NCBI RefSeq assembly: GCF_042666875.1
Contig: NZ_JBHTCX010000002.1
Location: 62,001 to 126,000 of the forward strand
Length of the DNA stretch: 64,000 nt
Direction: 5' to 3'
Origin: Brachybacterium sp042666875
GTDB taxonomy: Bacteria > Actinomycetota > Actinomycetes > Actinomycetales > Dermabacteraceae
Numbering within the stretch: the first letter of the stretch is position 1; every line of letters starts with the position of its first letter. The notes beneath the pieces are model-generated. The model did not search any database, was not told where the DNA came from, and was given only the letters and a program-made list of their open reading frames with translations. The translations under genes and the position numbers were made by a program. This document shows positions 24,904-34,364 of this stretch, one piece after another.

Positions 24904-26274
24904 TCAGGAGTTGTTCTCGTACTCCTGCTGGGCGGTCGACTGGGCGTCGGCGAGCGCCTGCTCGACGTCCTTCTCCCCGGTCATCGCGGCGGAGACGGCG
25001 TCGTTCAGGGCCTGCTGGATCTGCTGGCCCGCCGGGGACGGACCGGTCGAGCGGGGCTCGGCGAGCACGTCGTAGTAGACGCCGATGGCCTGGTCGAAGT
25101 CGGCATCACCGGACTCGGCCACGAACTGCTCGCGGATCTGCTGATCGGCCTCCGGAGACCCCGTGAACACACCGGTGTTGATGCCGCCGGCCTCCTCGAC
25201 CGCGGCCTCACGGGCCTCACCGGCCTTGAGCCAGGCGTCCGTCGAGGTGACCGCGAGGGCCCAGGCCAGGGCCGCATCCGGGTTGGCGGCGCCGGTGGGC
25301 ACCGCGAAGGCGGAACCGCCGGCGAAGGCGATGGTGGTGCCGTCGGTGCCCAGGATCGGCACGGCGTGCAGCTCGACCGCGTCGGCGAAATCGGTGAGGA
25401 CGTTGAGGTACCACTGGGCCCAGGACTGGGAGACCACCTGGTCGCTCACGTACTGGTTCTGCTCGCCGAACACGTCCATGGAGTTCTTCAGCGAGGTGAC
25501 CTCCTCGTATCCTCCCTGGAGGTCGAGGATCTCCTTGATCCAGGTGAGGGCCTCGATGTTCTCGGCGCTGTCGAGGGTGGGGGCGCCGTCCTCGCCGATG
25601 CTGCCGCCGCCGAACACCTGCAGCCACATCTCGGTGGAGCCGGGGATGTCGCCGTCGAACCCGAGGGTCACAGGGGCAGAGCCCTCGAGGGCGGTGGCCT
25701 TCTCCACGGTCTTGAGGAACGCGTCGGGGTCCGAGGTGTCGAAGTCCTCGGGAGAGACGCCGGCGGCCTCGGCCGCGCGCGCGTTGACCAGGATCGCGCT
25801 GGGCTGGAAGAACTGCGGGATCGCGTACCTGGCGTCCTCGTAGGTGACGTCGTGGACGGCGGGCTCGTAGTACTGCTGCACGGGATCCACGCTGTGCGCC
25901 TCGAAGCCCTGGTCGAGAGGCAGGATGAGTCCCTGGGCGGCGAAGGTCGCCACCACCGCCCGGTCGAGCTGGATGAGGTCGGGCACCTGCCCGGATGCTG
26001 CCTGCGCGGTGAACTTCTGGGGGTCGAAGTTCGTGGTGTCCATGTCGATCTGGAGATCGGGGAGCTGCTCGGCCGCGTAGTCGGCGCGGGACTGGCCGAC
26101 CTCGTCCGAGGGGTTGAAGCCCATCGTGGACAGGGCACCGGTCGCCTCGGTCGAGAACTCGTGGTCCTGCTCGCCGCCGCCCCCGCCGGACGTCTCGCCG
26201 CCGCCGCTGCACGCGGCGAGCCCGAGAACGCCGGTGGCCGCGCCCGCCTGGAGTACTCCTCGTCTGGTCAGCAT
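24904..26274 (-). CDS. Carbohydrate ABC transporter substrate-binding lipoprotein
   Basis: About 456 residues of the extracellular solute-binding family 1 (MalE/UgpB-like). The N-terminus 'MLTRRGVLQAGAATGVLGLAACSGGGETSGGGGG' has a twin Arg, a hydrophobic core and the lipobox LAACS, followed by a Gly-rich tether. The mature part has 'FTAQAASGQVPDLIQLDRAVVATFAAQGLILPLDQGF' and 'IAFAGGSAFAVPTGAANPDAALAWALAVTS', both typical of sugar-binding proteins. It is the likely receptor for the two permeases but is encoded on the opposite strand, tail to tail with them, so the two parts need separate promoters. Confidence 0.92.
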   Translation of the reverse strand: MLTRRGVLQAGAATGVLGLAACSGGGETSGGGGGEQDHEFSTEATGALSTMGFNPSDEVGQSRADYAAEQLPDLQIDMDTTNFDPQKFTAQAASGQVPDLIQLDRAVVATFAAQGLILPLDQGFEAHSVDPVQQYYEPAVHDVTYEDARYAIPQFFQPSAILVNARAAEAAGVSPEDFDTSDPDAFLKTVEKATALEGSAPVTLGFDGDIPGSTEMWLQVFGGGSIGEDGAPTLDSAENIEALTWIKEILDLQGGYEEVTSLKNSMDVFGEQNQYVSDQVVSQSWAQWYLNVLTDFADAVELHAVPILGTDGTTIAFAGGSAFAVPTGAANPDAALAWALAVTSTDAWLKAGEAREAAVEEAGGINTGVFTGSPEADQQIREQFVAESGDADFDQAIGVYYDVLAEPRSTGPSPAGQQIQQALNDAVSAAMTGEKDVEQALADAQSTAQQEYENNS

Positions 26275-26466
26275 GGTGCTCTCCTCCCGGGCGCGCGGTG
26301 CGCGCCTCTCGCGACGACGGGGCATCGCCCCTGGTCGGAGAATAGAGCCGCGCTCATCCAGCGGCAATGAACCCGTCCGAACGGTCCGGAGGGGCCCACC
26401 GGCCTGCTCGGGCCGGCCGGTCGCATCGCCGCGTCGGCCCCGTGTCGGACCGGTCCCGTCCTCCCG

Positions 26467-27210
26467 TTACGCGGGCCCGACCCGCCGGGCGTGCTCGACG
26501 GCGGAGCGGACCCCGCGGTCCCAGACGTCCCCGTGGCCGGGCAGGACCGTGCGCGCGCCCGTGGCCTCCAGGGCGGCCAGCGACTCGAGTGCCTGGGCGC
26601 TGTCGGCCGTAGCGGCCCCGGCGACGATGCGCGGGCCCGTGCTTGCGGTGTACGGGTCCAGCGTGACCAGCGCATCGCCGGTGAGGACCACGTCGCGGTC
26701 GGGAAGGTGGAGGGCGACGTGCCCGTCCGTGTGCCCCGGGGTCGCGATCACTCGAGGGCGACCCGGCGCGTGGAGGGTGGTATCCGGAGCCAGGGGCAGG
26801 GTGTCGCTGACCCCGCGCACCAGGGCGGCACCCGCCAGCATCATCGAGACCAGCATGGGCACGGCGCGGGGGTGTCGGAGCGGGTACACGGCGCTGGGGT
26901 TCTCGTGCGCGTAGCGGTAGGGATGCGCGGCCAGCTCCGCATCCCGGGCGTGGGCGTAGATCGGCAGGCCGAGGCGCTGCACGAGCCGGCGAGCGGTGCC
27001 GACGTGGTCGAAGTGAGCGTGGGTGAGGACCAGCGCCCGGAGATCCTCGGGACGGTGCCCGAGGGTGCGGATAGCGGATCCCAGCTCGCGCCAGACACCG
27101 GGGAGCCCGGCGTCGACGAGGGTCAGGCCGTTCCCGCCCTCGATGAGATAGCAGTTGACGTGAGCGCGACGAATCAGGTGGACGCCGGTCGCCACATCAG
27201 GAACAAACAT
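26467..27210 (-). CDS. Metallo-beta-lactamase-fold hydrolase
   Basis: About 247 residues. The metal-binding motifs are in order: 'LVLTHAHFDHVGTARRLV' (HxHxDH), 'VIATPGHTDGHVALHLPDRDVVLTGDALV' (second His and bridging Asp) and 'TVLPGHGDVWDRG' (third His). This set fits a dinuclear-zinc hydrolase of the glyoxalase II or general MBL superfamily; the substrate is unknown. The ATG at 27210 follows AAGGGAG; the long frame upstream overlaps the PBP gene and was rejected. It lies 151 bases downstream of the PBP gene on the same strand. Confidence 0.88.
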   Translation of the reverse strand: MFVPDVATGVHLIRRAHVNCYLIEGGNGLTLVDAGLPGVWRELGSAIRTLGHRPEDLRALVLTHAHFDHVGTARRLVQRLGLPIYAHARDAELAAHPYRYAHENPSAVYPLRHPRAVPMLVSMMLAGAALVRGVSDTLPLAPDTTLHAPGRPRVIATPGHTDGHVALHLPDRDVVLTGDALVTLDPYTASTGPRIVAGAATADSAQALESLAALEATGARTVLPGHGDVWDRGVRSAVEHARRVGPA

Positions 27211-27361
27211 CACGACTCCCTTGCCGAGGGGACCGGGTGAGCGTTGCCGAGTGTACGAGCGGCTCGGCAGGGAGGTCACGGGCCGAGTGGTAGGGAGAGC
27301 CGGTGCCACGGCGCCCGTGGGATCCGGCGGCGACCGTCGGCCACCGGATGTTTCGGCCCGC

Positions 27362-30013
27362 TCAGCCGCCGCCGCCGTCGCTGGGGCCGGCGCCCTGCTG
27401 CTGCTCCTGCTCGTTCTGCTCATTGCGGCCGGCGTCGTTCCCCTGGCCCTGATCAGCCTGGTCGCCTTCACCGGCCGGGTCCTCGCCCTGCTCCGGGGTC
27501 GGCTCCTCGGACGGCTCCTCACTCGGCTCGGCGGGCTCCTCCGACGGCTCCTCGGAGGGTTCCTCCGACGGCTCGTCGGCGGGCTCCTCGGGCTCCGCCG
27601 GCGGCTGCTCACTCGGCTGCGGCTCCGGCGTGCTGCGGGAGCGCTCCTCGTTGTCCAGCTGGACCTCCTCGGGGAAGTCGAGCTTCTCCTGCCCCTCCAG
27701 CGAGCTCGACATGATGTCGCCCCAGATCGCGGTGGGGAACGTGCCGCCGGTGATGTTCCGCTCGCCGCCGAACGCCGTCAGCTGCTCCTCGGAGGTTCCG
27801 TCCTCGGAGGGCTGGAACATGCCCACCGAGGTGACCAGCTGCGGGGTGAAGCCGACGAACCACGCCGAGCGGAAGCTCTCCGAGGTGCCCGTCTTCCCGG
27901 CCACAGGGCGACCATCCATGATCCCTTGCAGGTCACGGGCGGAGCCTTCCGTCGGCGGGCCCTGCAGGGCGACGGTCGCGTTCGTGGCGACCTCCTCGTC
28001 GATCACCCGCTTCTCCTCGCTCTGATGCTCATAGCGCGAGGACCCGTCGGGCCGGGTGACGGACTGGACGATGTAGGACTCCCGGACGACGCCGCCGGAG
28101 GCGATCGTCCCGTAGACCTCGGCCATCTCCGTGACCGTCGGCGACGCCGAGCCGAGCACGTTGGAGGCCTCGGCACCCAGGCCCGGCGTCTCCTCCGGCA
28201 GCCCGAGGGCGACCGCGGTGTCCCGGGTGCGCTCGGGACCCACCTCGATGTTCGCCTCCGCGTAGGCGGTGTTGATCGAGTGCGTCGTGGCCTCGGCCAG
28301 CGAGACCCGCCCGTAGGAGTTGTCGCCGAAGTTCTTGACCGTCCAGCCGGGGAACTCCTTCGGGGAGTTGCCGTCCCAGCGGGAGTCCAGCGGGTAGCCG
28401 TCCTCGAGCGCCGAGATCAGGGTGAAGGTCTTGAAGATCGATCCGGCCTGCATGCGGGACTGGGTGGCGTCGTTGACGGACTGGGAGACGAAGTCCGGCC
28501 CCCCGTACATGCCGCGGATCGCTCCCGAGGAGGGATCCATCGTCACCGTGCCGACGCGGTTCTGCTCGGGGCGGTCCTCCGGCAGGTTCTCGATCGCCTG
28601 GACGGTGTTGTTCTGGATCGAGGGATCGATGGTGGAGACGATCTTGTACCCGCCGGTGTTGATCTCCTCCTCGGTGAAGCCCTGCTCGATCAGCTCGTTG
28701 CGGACCTGGGCCAGCAGATACCCGTTGGTGCCGCCCAGGGTGTTCTCGCTCTTGGGCTCGATGGTCTCGGGGAACTGCATCGCGTCGGCCTCGGAGGCCG
28801 TCATCTGGCCGGTGTTGACCTGCCGGGAGATGACCCGGTTCCACAGCCTCTGGGCGTCCTCGGGATTCTTGGCGGGATCGTAGGTGGAGGGGCCCGGGAT
28901 CACCGCGACCAGCAGTGCGGCCTCCTCCTCGGTGAGCTCCGAGGCGTCCTTGCCGTAGTACGCCTGCGAGGCCTCCTGGATGCCGTAGGCGCCTCGCCCG
29001 AAGTAGATCGTGTTGAGGTATCTGGAGAGGATCTCGTCCTTGCTCAGCTCCTGGTCGATCTTCAGCGCCATCACCATCTCCTTCACCTTGCCGGCGTAGG
29101 AGGTGGTGGTGCCGGTGTAGTACCGCTCCACGTACTGCTGGGTGATGGTCGAACCGCCCTGCCGGGCGCCGCCGGAGAGATTGTTGACCATGGCGCGCAC
29201 GATGCCGCGCGGGGAGACGCCGCGGTTCTCGTAGAAGCTGGAGTCCTCGCTGGCCACGACGGCGTCCTTGACGTTCTGCGGGATCTCCTCGGCATCGAGC
29301 TCGGTGCGGTTGACCTCGCTGAACTCGCCCATCTCGGTCTCGCCGTCGGCGAAGTAGACGCGGGTGGTCTGGGACAGCGCGAAGTCGGAGGGCTCCGGCA
29401 CCTCGGTGTCGTTGTACAGCCATACGGCGAAGCCGAGGCCTGCGAGCACCATCAGCGCCATCGCGCCCACGATCATGCGCAGCGAGGGGATCCAGCGCCA
29501 CGGGTTCCGCGCACCGGCCCGCGGGTAGTTCAGGAAGTTGGCCGGGACCGGCTTGCGGGGGCCTCCTCCGCCCCGGCCGCCACCGCCCGTACCGCGCGCT
29601 CCGGCTCCGGCCGCGGCGGCACTCGTGGCCGCGCCGCGACGAGCGGCCCGGGGTGCGGTGCCCGCGCTCTTGGACGGACGGGCGTGCCGGGCGGCGACCG
29701 AGGTGCGACCGCCCTCGCCGGCACCCGAGGCACCGCCGGCCCGGGAGCCGCCGCCTGCGCCCCGGGCGCTGCCGCCTGCGGCGCCGGCGCTCGCGCCTGC
29801 CGCTGCGGCCCCTGCCCCGGCGGCGCGGCCACCCGTGGCGGACGAGCTGCGGCCGGTGCGGCTGGTGCCCTTGGGCGCGGGAGTCTTCGGCGCCGGCTTC
29901 GCCGGGGTCGCGCGACGGACTCCAGCGGCACGACGGGCACCACCGCTCGTCGGCTTCTTCGATCGGTTCGATCGGTCCGACGAGCCACGGGACGAGCGTC
30001 GGGATTCGCTCAT
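27362..30013 (-). CDS. Class A penicillin-binding protein (transglycosylase/transpeptidase)
   Basis: 883 residues. A basic, Gly/Ala/Arg/Ser-rich cytoplasmic tail of about 170 residues precedes one membrane anchor ('IVGAMALMVLAGLGFAVWLY'). The GT51 glycosyltransferase domain has the catalytic Glu in 'VASEDSSFYENRG' and 'QGGSTITQQYVERYY'. The transpeptidase domain has Ser-x-x-Lys in 'AGSIFKTF' (about residue 522), Ser-x-Asn in 'THSINTAY' and 'GKTGTSE'. A long acidic C-terminal tail rich in E-P-S-E repeats ends the protein. It polymerises and cross-links peptidoglycan outside the membrane, and it is penicillin-sensitive in its family. The ATG at 30013 is used; longer frames are antisense noise. 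Confidence 0.95.
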   Translation of the reverse strand: MSESRRSSRGSSDRSNRSKKPTSGGARRAAGVRRATPAKPAPKTPAPKGTSRTGRSSSATGGRAAGAGAAAAGASAGAAGGSARGAGGGSRAGGASGAGEGGRTSVAARHARPSKSAGTAPRAARRGAATSAAAAGAGARGTGGGGRGGGGPRKPVPANFLNYPRAGARNPWRWIPSLRMIVGAMALMVLAGLGFAVWLYNDTEVPEPSDFALSQTTRVYFADGETEMGEFSEVNRTELDAEEIPQNVKDAVVASEDSSFYENRGVSPRGIVRAMVNNLSGGARQGGSTITQQYVERYYTGTTTSYAGKVKEMVMALKIDQELSKDEILSRYLNTIYFGRGAYGIQEASQAYYGKDASELTEEEAALLVAVIPGPSTYDPAKNPEDAQRLWNRVISRQVNTGQMTASEADAMQFPETIEPKSENTLGGTNGYLLAQVRNELIEQGFTEEEINTGGYKIVSTIDPSIQNNTVQAIENLPEDRPEQNRVGTVTMDPSSGAIRGMYGGPDFVSQSVNDATQSRMQAGSIFKTFTLISALEDGYPLDSRWDGNSPKEFPGWTVKNFGDNSYGRVSLAEATTHSINTAYAEANIEVGPERTRDTAVALGLPEETPGLGAEASNVLGSASPTVTEMAEVYGTIASGGVVRESYIVQSVTRPDGSSRYEHQSEEKRVIDEEVATNATVALQGPPTEGSARDLQGIMDGRPVAGKTGTSESFRSAWFVGFTPQLVTSVGMFQPSEDGTSEEQLTAFGGERNITGGTFPTAIWGDIMSSSLEGQEKLDFPEEVQLDNEERSRSTPEPQPSEQPPAEPEEPADEPSEEPSEEPSEEPAEPSEEPSEEPTPEQGEDPAGEGDQADQGQGNDAGRNEQNEQEQQQGAGPSDGGGG

Positions 30014-30240
30014 GGCTGCTCCTGGTCCTTCGGGGACACGTCCTTCGGGGGCACGGACGCGTGCACGTGCCACCGGGGCACGCAGCTCCCCAGTATGCGC
30101 ACGCCGCTGCGCCCGACGGAACGGCCCGGCGTCGAAGCACACAGACTATCCACGTCTCGTGCGGCGCCGCTCACACCCAGCCTGCCCGCCTGCACACGTC
30201 CCTCACGAGGAGGCCGCCCGGGACGCCGGTCCCGAGGGTG

Positions 30241-31779
30241 TCACTCCTGGCCGCGGGCGGCCCACCATGCCTTCAGCTCCTCGATGGCACGCTCCTCGCC
30301 GAGGGGGCCGTGCTCCATGCGCAGATCCAGCAGATGCTTGTAGGCCTCGCCGACCGCCGGGCCGGGGCTCATCCCGAGGATCTCGATGATCCGGTTGCCG
30401 TCCAGGTCGGGCCGGATCCTCCCGATCTCCTCCTGCTCGGCGAGGTGATCGATCCTCGCCTCGAGCTCGTCGTAGGCCAGCGCCAGCTGGCGCGCCTTGC
30501 GCCGGTTGCGGGTGGTGACATCGGCCCGGGTGAGGCGGTGGAGGTGCTGGAGCAGATCACCGGCGTCGGTGACGTAGCGCCGCACCGCCGAGTCGGTCCA
30601 GGGCGCGTCGGCGTACCCGTGGAAGCGCAGGTGCAGCTCCACCAGCCGGGCCACCTTCTTGGTGGTGTCCTTGTCGAACGTCAGCGCGCGCATCCGCTTC
30701 GCGGTCATCTTCGCGCCCACCGTCTCGTGGAACCGGAAGGTGACCGCACCGCCAGGTTCGAACCGGCGGGTGGCGGGCTTGCCCACGTCGTGCATCAGCG
30801 CGGCCATGCGCAGCACCAGGTCGGGTGCCTCGCAGGGCCCGCCGGAGCCCCGAGGGCTCTCGAGATCGATCGCCTGGTCCAGCACCGTCAGCGAGTGCTC
30901 GTAGACGTCCTTGTGATGGTGGTGCTCATCGATCTCCAGCCGCAGCCCGGGCAGCTCGGGGAGGACATGGTCGGCCAGGCCCAGCTCCACCATCAGCTCG
31001 AGGCCACCGCGGGGATGCGCACCGAGCATCAGCTTGACCAGCTCCTCGCGCACGCGTTCGGCCGAGACGATGGACAGACGCTCCGCGAGCGCCTCGATCG
31101 CGTCGGCCGTGGAGTCCTCGATGCGGAATCCGAGCTGGGAGACGAAGCGGACCGCGCGCAGCATGCGCAGCGGGTCGTCGGTGAAGGACTGCTCGGGGCC
31201 GACGGGGGTGCGCAGCACCGTGCGGGCGAGGTCGCCGAGCCCGTCGAAGGGATCGACCAGCTCCAGCGAGGGGATGCGCACCGCCATCGCGTTGACCGTG
31301 AAGTCGCGGCGGGAGAGGTCCCCGGCCAGGGTGTCCCCGAAGGCAACCTGCGGCTTGCGGCTGGCCGGGTCGTAGGACTCGGTGCGGTAGGTGGTGATCT
31401 CCACCTTCACGCCCCCGCGGGCACCGCCCAGGGTGCCGAACTCCCGGCCCATGTCCCACACCGCACCGTCATGGGTCCAGCCGCGCAGGATCGCCTCGGT
31501 CTCCTCGGGCCGCGCCGAGGTCGTGAAGTCCAGATCGGCACTGGAGCGGCCCAGCACCGCGTCCCGCACCGGCCCGCCGACGAGGGCGAGCTCGAAGCCG
31601 GCCGCCTCGAACCGGCGGCCGAGGTCGTGGATCTCCTCGGGCAGCGCGCGGAACATCGAGGCGGACCGGGTGCGCGCGACGTCGAGCCGCTCAGCGGTCT
31701 CAGCGGTCTCAGCGGCATCGCCATCGGCGGGGTCCGGCTCGACGGGGTCGACGGGGTTGGTCACTGCTCGTCCTGTCAT
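30241..31779 (-). CDS. cca: CCA tRNA nucleotidyltransferase (class II, with HD domain)
   Basis: 512 residues. The polymerase head has 'FELALVGGPVRDAVLGRSSADLDFTTSARPEE' with the metal-binding Asp-x-Asp, followed by 'LSRRDFTVNAMAV' and 'DDPLRMLRAVRFVSQLGF' (nucleotide selection). The C-terminal part has an HD phosphohydrolase motif 'MAALMHDVGKPATRR'. It adds or repairs the 3' CCA of tRNAs; tRNA-Leu in this window has no encoded CCA. The first 35 residues (AET repeats) are poorly conserved and the true start may lie downstream. It is divergent from the DUF6049/murJ operon, as usual in Actinobacteria, but no NUDIX gene lies between them. Confidence 0.93.
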   Translation of the reverse strand: MTGRAVTNPVDPVEPDPADGDAAETAETAERLDVARTRSASMFRALPEEIHDLGRRFEAAGFELALVGGPVRDAVLGRSSADLDFTTSARPEETEAILRGWTHDGAVWDMGREFGTLGGARGGVKVEITTYRTESYDPASRKPQVAFGDTLAGDLSRRDFTVNAMAVRIPSLELVDPFDGLGDLARTVLRTPVGPEQSFTDDPLRMLRAVRFVSQLGFRIEDSTADAIEALAERLSIVSAERVREELVKLMLGAHPRGGLELMVELGLADHVLPELPGLRLEIDEHHHHKDVYEHSLTVLDQAIDLESPRGSGGPCEAPDLVLRMAALMHDVGKPATRRFEPGGAVTFRFHETVGAKMTAKRMRALTFDKDTTKKVARLVELHLRFHGYADAPWTDSAVRRYVTDAGDLLQHLHRLTRADVTTRNRRKARQLALAYDELEARIDHLAEQEEIGRIRPDLDGNRIIEILGMSPGPAVGEAYKHLLDLRMEHGPLGEERAIEELKAWWAARGQE

Positions 31780-31850
31780 GGGGTCGGGAAGCGGGTCGAC
31801 GCGATGTAGAGGTCTCGTGCACCCGCAGCCCCTCTACGGTAGCGGCCGCT

Positions 31851-31856
31851 TACAGT
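31851..31856 (+). promoter_or_regulatory. Candidate -10 element of a leaderless promoter for the murJ block
   Basis: TACAGT followed by six bases (GTCACC) and the ATG at 31863. No Shine-Dalgarno sequence. Confidence 0.4.
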
Positions 31857-31862
31857 GTCACC

Positions 31863-34364
31863 ATGCCGTCGTCCCCGCCACTCGTGCGCCCGATTCTCGC
31901 GGCGCTGCTGGCGGTCCTGCTGCTCACGTCATCAGCGCTGGTGAGCGGACCGGCGACGCTGCTTCCGGCGGCCGACGCCGCTGGTCCCGCGGGCACCGGC
32001 CCCTCTCCCGAGGCGCCACCGGACCCTCCCGGCGACTCGCCGGTGAGCATGGATCTCGTCTCCCTGGATCCCACGTCGCTCGCTCCGGGCGGGATGGTCC
32101 AGGCGGAGGTCGAGGTGACGAACACCTCGTCGCAGCCGCTGAGCGACGTCGAGCTCGAGCTGCGCACCCGCACCTCCCGGGTCACCGACCGCGCGATGGT
32201 GGCCGACTGGCAGGCCGACTCCTCACCGGATACCACCGGCCCCGCGCTGACGACCTCGCCGGAGGTGCCCCAGCTGGACCCGGGCGAGTCCGCGACCCTG
32301 TCCATCGAGGCCACCGCCGAGGAGCTCGCCTACTCCGAGGAGCCCTACTTCTGGGGCACGCGCCGCATCTCGCTGACCGTCGTCGCCGACGAGGAGCCGC
32401 TGGCGGCGATCCGCTCCTTCGTCGTGTGGCGGCCCGCCGGCACCGAGGACTCCATCACCCAGTCCGTGCTGCTGCCGGTGGCCGCCCTCGACGCCTCCGC
32501 CCCGGTCACCGCTCCTGAGGCGCATGCGCAGTCGGCGGAGTCCGGCCGCCTGGCCTCGCTGGAGCAGCTCGCGCTGCGCGAGGACGTCGACTGGTGGCTG
32601 GACCCGGCACTGCTGGATCCGCCGCAGCTGCCCGTCGAGTCCGAGGAGGGCACACCCGCCCCCGACGACGCAGAGGACGAGGAGGAGGCCCCGGAGTCGC
32701 CACGGGAGTACGAGGCCCCGGCGCCCGCTTCCGAGATGGCCGACGCGCTGGGCCAGGGCGTGGGCGACCGCACCGTGCTGGGCATGCCCTACGCGCGCGC
32801 CGACCTGGTCAGCCTGCGCGAGGCGGGAGCCGACGGCGTGCGCAGTGCCGCCGAGGAGAGCGCCCGCAGCACGTGGGAGGAGGCGGACATCGCGCCCCGC
32901 GCCTCGGCGATGCGCCTGGAGGGGCCGAACACAGACGCCGCCGGCCTGCAGCGCCTGGCCGACGCGGGCGCCACCACCGCGATCGTGCCGTCGACCTCGC
33001 TGCGCGCGGATGCCGGCTCGAGCGTGACACCAAGCTCCGTCGGCGTCGTCGAATCCACCGCCGAAGGGGGCGCCGGTTCCGGATCGGAGCTGCCCGTGCT
33101 CGCTCCGGATCCCGTGCTGTCCTCCGAATTCTCCCAACTCACCAGCGACTCCGATACGGAGCAGACGCGCCAGCGCCTGCTCGCCGAGACGGCCACCATC
33201 GCCTCCGAGTACACCGACGCCCCTCGCCACCTCCTGATCGCTCCGGATCCCGAGGCATCGCTGGATGCCGCGGCCGCCGAAAGCGCCCTGGACGCGCTGG
33301 CCGCGGCGCCCTGGGTGGAGCCCGGACGCACCGGCGACCTGCTCGATGCTGCCGACCATCGCTCCTGGACGACCGACCCCCAGAGCGAATCGGGGGAGCC
33401 GCTGGCCCTGGGCCGGCTCAGCATGCGCGACGTCCGGCCCTCGGGCCCCGGGCAGAACGGCCGCTGGGGCCACCTGGACGAGGCCGAGTCCCCCCAGCTC
33501 CTGGACCCCGACGCGCTGGCGGACCTGGAGGGCACCTGGAACCGGCTGGATGCCCTCGGTGCCGCCATGGAGGACGACACCCCGCTGGAGGCGCCCCGGC
33601 TCGAGGTGCTGGCGGGCACGTCGGTGCGATGGCGCGGCTCACCCGAGGTGCCTGCCGAGCGCGCCCAGGACGCCGCCGCAGTCTCCGATGAGCTGCAGGA
33701 GAAGATCCAGGTGGTTCCCGCCTCGGGGTACAACCTGATCTCCGATTCCGTCGGTGTGCCCATCACCATCACCAATCAGCTCGACACCCCCATCAGGGTC
33801 CGCACGGCCGTCTCCTCGGACCGTCCGCTGGTGCGCATCGGTGAGGCGCCCGTCGTGGAGGTCCCCGCCCAGGGACAGGTCGACGCCACCGTCCCCGTCG
33901 AGGCGATCGCCAACGGCACCGTCACCCTGACCACCGTGCTGACCGCCGAGGACGGCCAGCGGTTGACCGAACCGGTCGATGTCCCGCTGACGGTGAACCC
34001 GGCGTGGGAGAACTGGACCACGTTGCTGCTGGTGATCGCCATGGGGGTGCTGATGGTCGTCGGCGTGGCCCGGGCCCGGCGCACCGGCTCCGCCACCCGG
34101 GCTCCCGCCGTGCACGGCCCCGAGGATCCCGTCGAGCTCTCCCGTACCGGCCGCTCCATGCTCGACACGACGGCGACCGAGGCGGTGGTTGCCGAGGACG
34201 ACGAGGCCGAGCAGCACAGCGAGGACGAGGAGCGGGACCCGCCCGGGGACTCCGGCCCCCCGGGCGCCGCCGGCGAGCCCCGCCGGGGGCGCCGGAGCGG
34301 GCCCGCCACCCATCGCCGTCCCATGAACGACCACGAGCACCACCACGGAGAGGAGGAGACCTGA
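31863..34364 (+). CDS. DUF6049 secreted/membrane-anchored protein
   Basis: 833 residues matching the actinobacterial DUF6049 family by position and layout. An N-terminal signal peptide ('PILAALLAVLLLTSSALVSG') leads to a large extracellular region with Asp/Glu/Ser-rich spacers, then an immunoglobulin-like beta domain ('SVGVPITITNQLDTPIRVRTAVSSDRPLVRIGE'), one C-terminal transmembrane helix ('WTTLLLVIAMGVLMVVGVARARR') and a charged cytoplasmic tail. The function is unproven. Genetic linkage to murJ suggests a role in envelope or peptidoglycan assembly. The stop overlaps the murJ start (TGATG), giving translational coupling. Confidence 0.88.
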   Translation: MPSSPPLVRPILAALLAVLLLTSSALVSGPATLLPAADAAGPAGTGPSPEAPPDPPGDSPVSMDLVSLDPTSLAPGGMVQAEVEVTNTSSQPLSDVELELRTRTSRVTDRAMVADWQADSSPDTTGPALTTSPEVPQLDPGESATLSIEATAEELAYSEEPYFWGTRRISLTVVADEEPLAAIRSFVVWRPAGTEDSITQSVLLPVAALDASAPVTAPEAHAQSAESGRLASLEQLALREDVDWWLDPALLDPPQLPVESEEGTPAPDDAEDEEEAPESPREYEAPAPASEMADALGQGVGDRTVLGMPYARADLVSLREAGADGVRSAAEESARSTWEEADIAPRASAMRLEGPNTDAAGLQRLADAGATTAIVPSTSLRADAGSSVTPSSVGVVESTAEGGAGSGSELPVLAPDPVLSSEFSQLTSDSDTEQTRQRLLAETATIASEYTDAPRHLLIAPDPEASLDAAAAESALDALAAAPWVEPGRTGDLLDAADHRSWTTDPQSESGEPLALGRLSMRDVRPSGPGQNGRWGHLDEAESPQLLDPDALADLEGTWNRLDALGAAMEDDTPLEAPRLEVLAGTSVRWRGSPEVPAERAQDAAAVSDELQEKIQVVPASGYNLISDSVGVPITITNQLDTPIRVRTAVSSDRPLVRIGEAPVVEVPAQGQVDATVPVEAIANGTVTLTTVLTAEDGQRLTEPVDVPLTVNPAWENWTTLLLVIAMGVLMVVGVARARRTGSATRAPAVHGPEDPVELSRTGRSMLDTTATEAVVAEDDEAEQHSEDEERDPPGDSGPPGAAGEPRRGRRSGPATHRRPMNDHEHHHGEEET

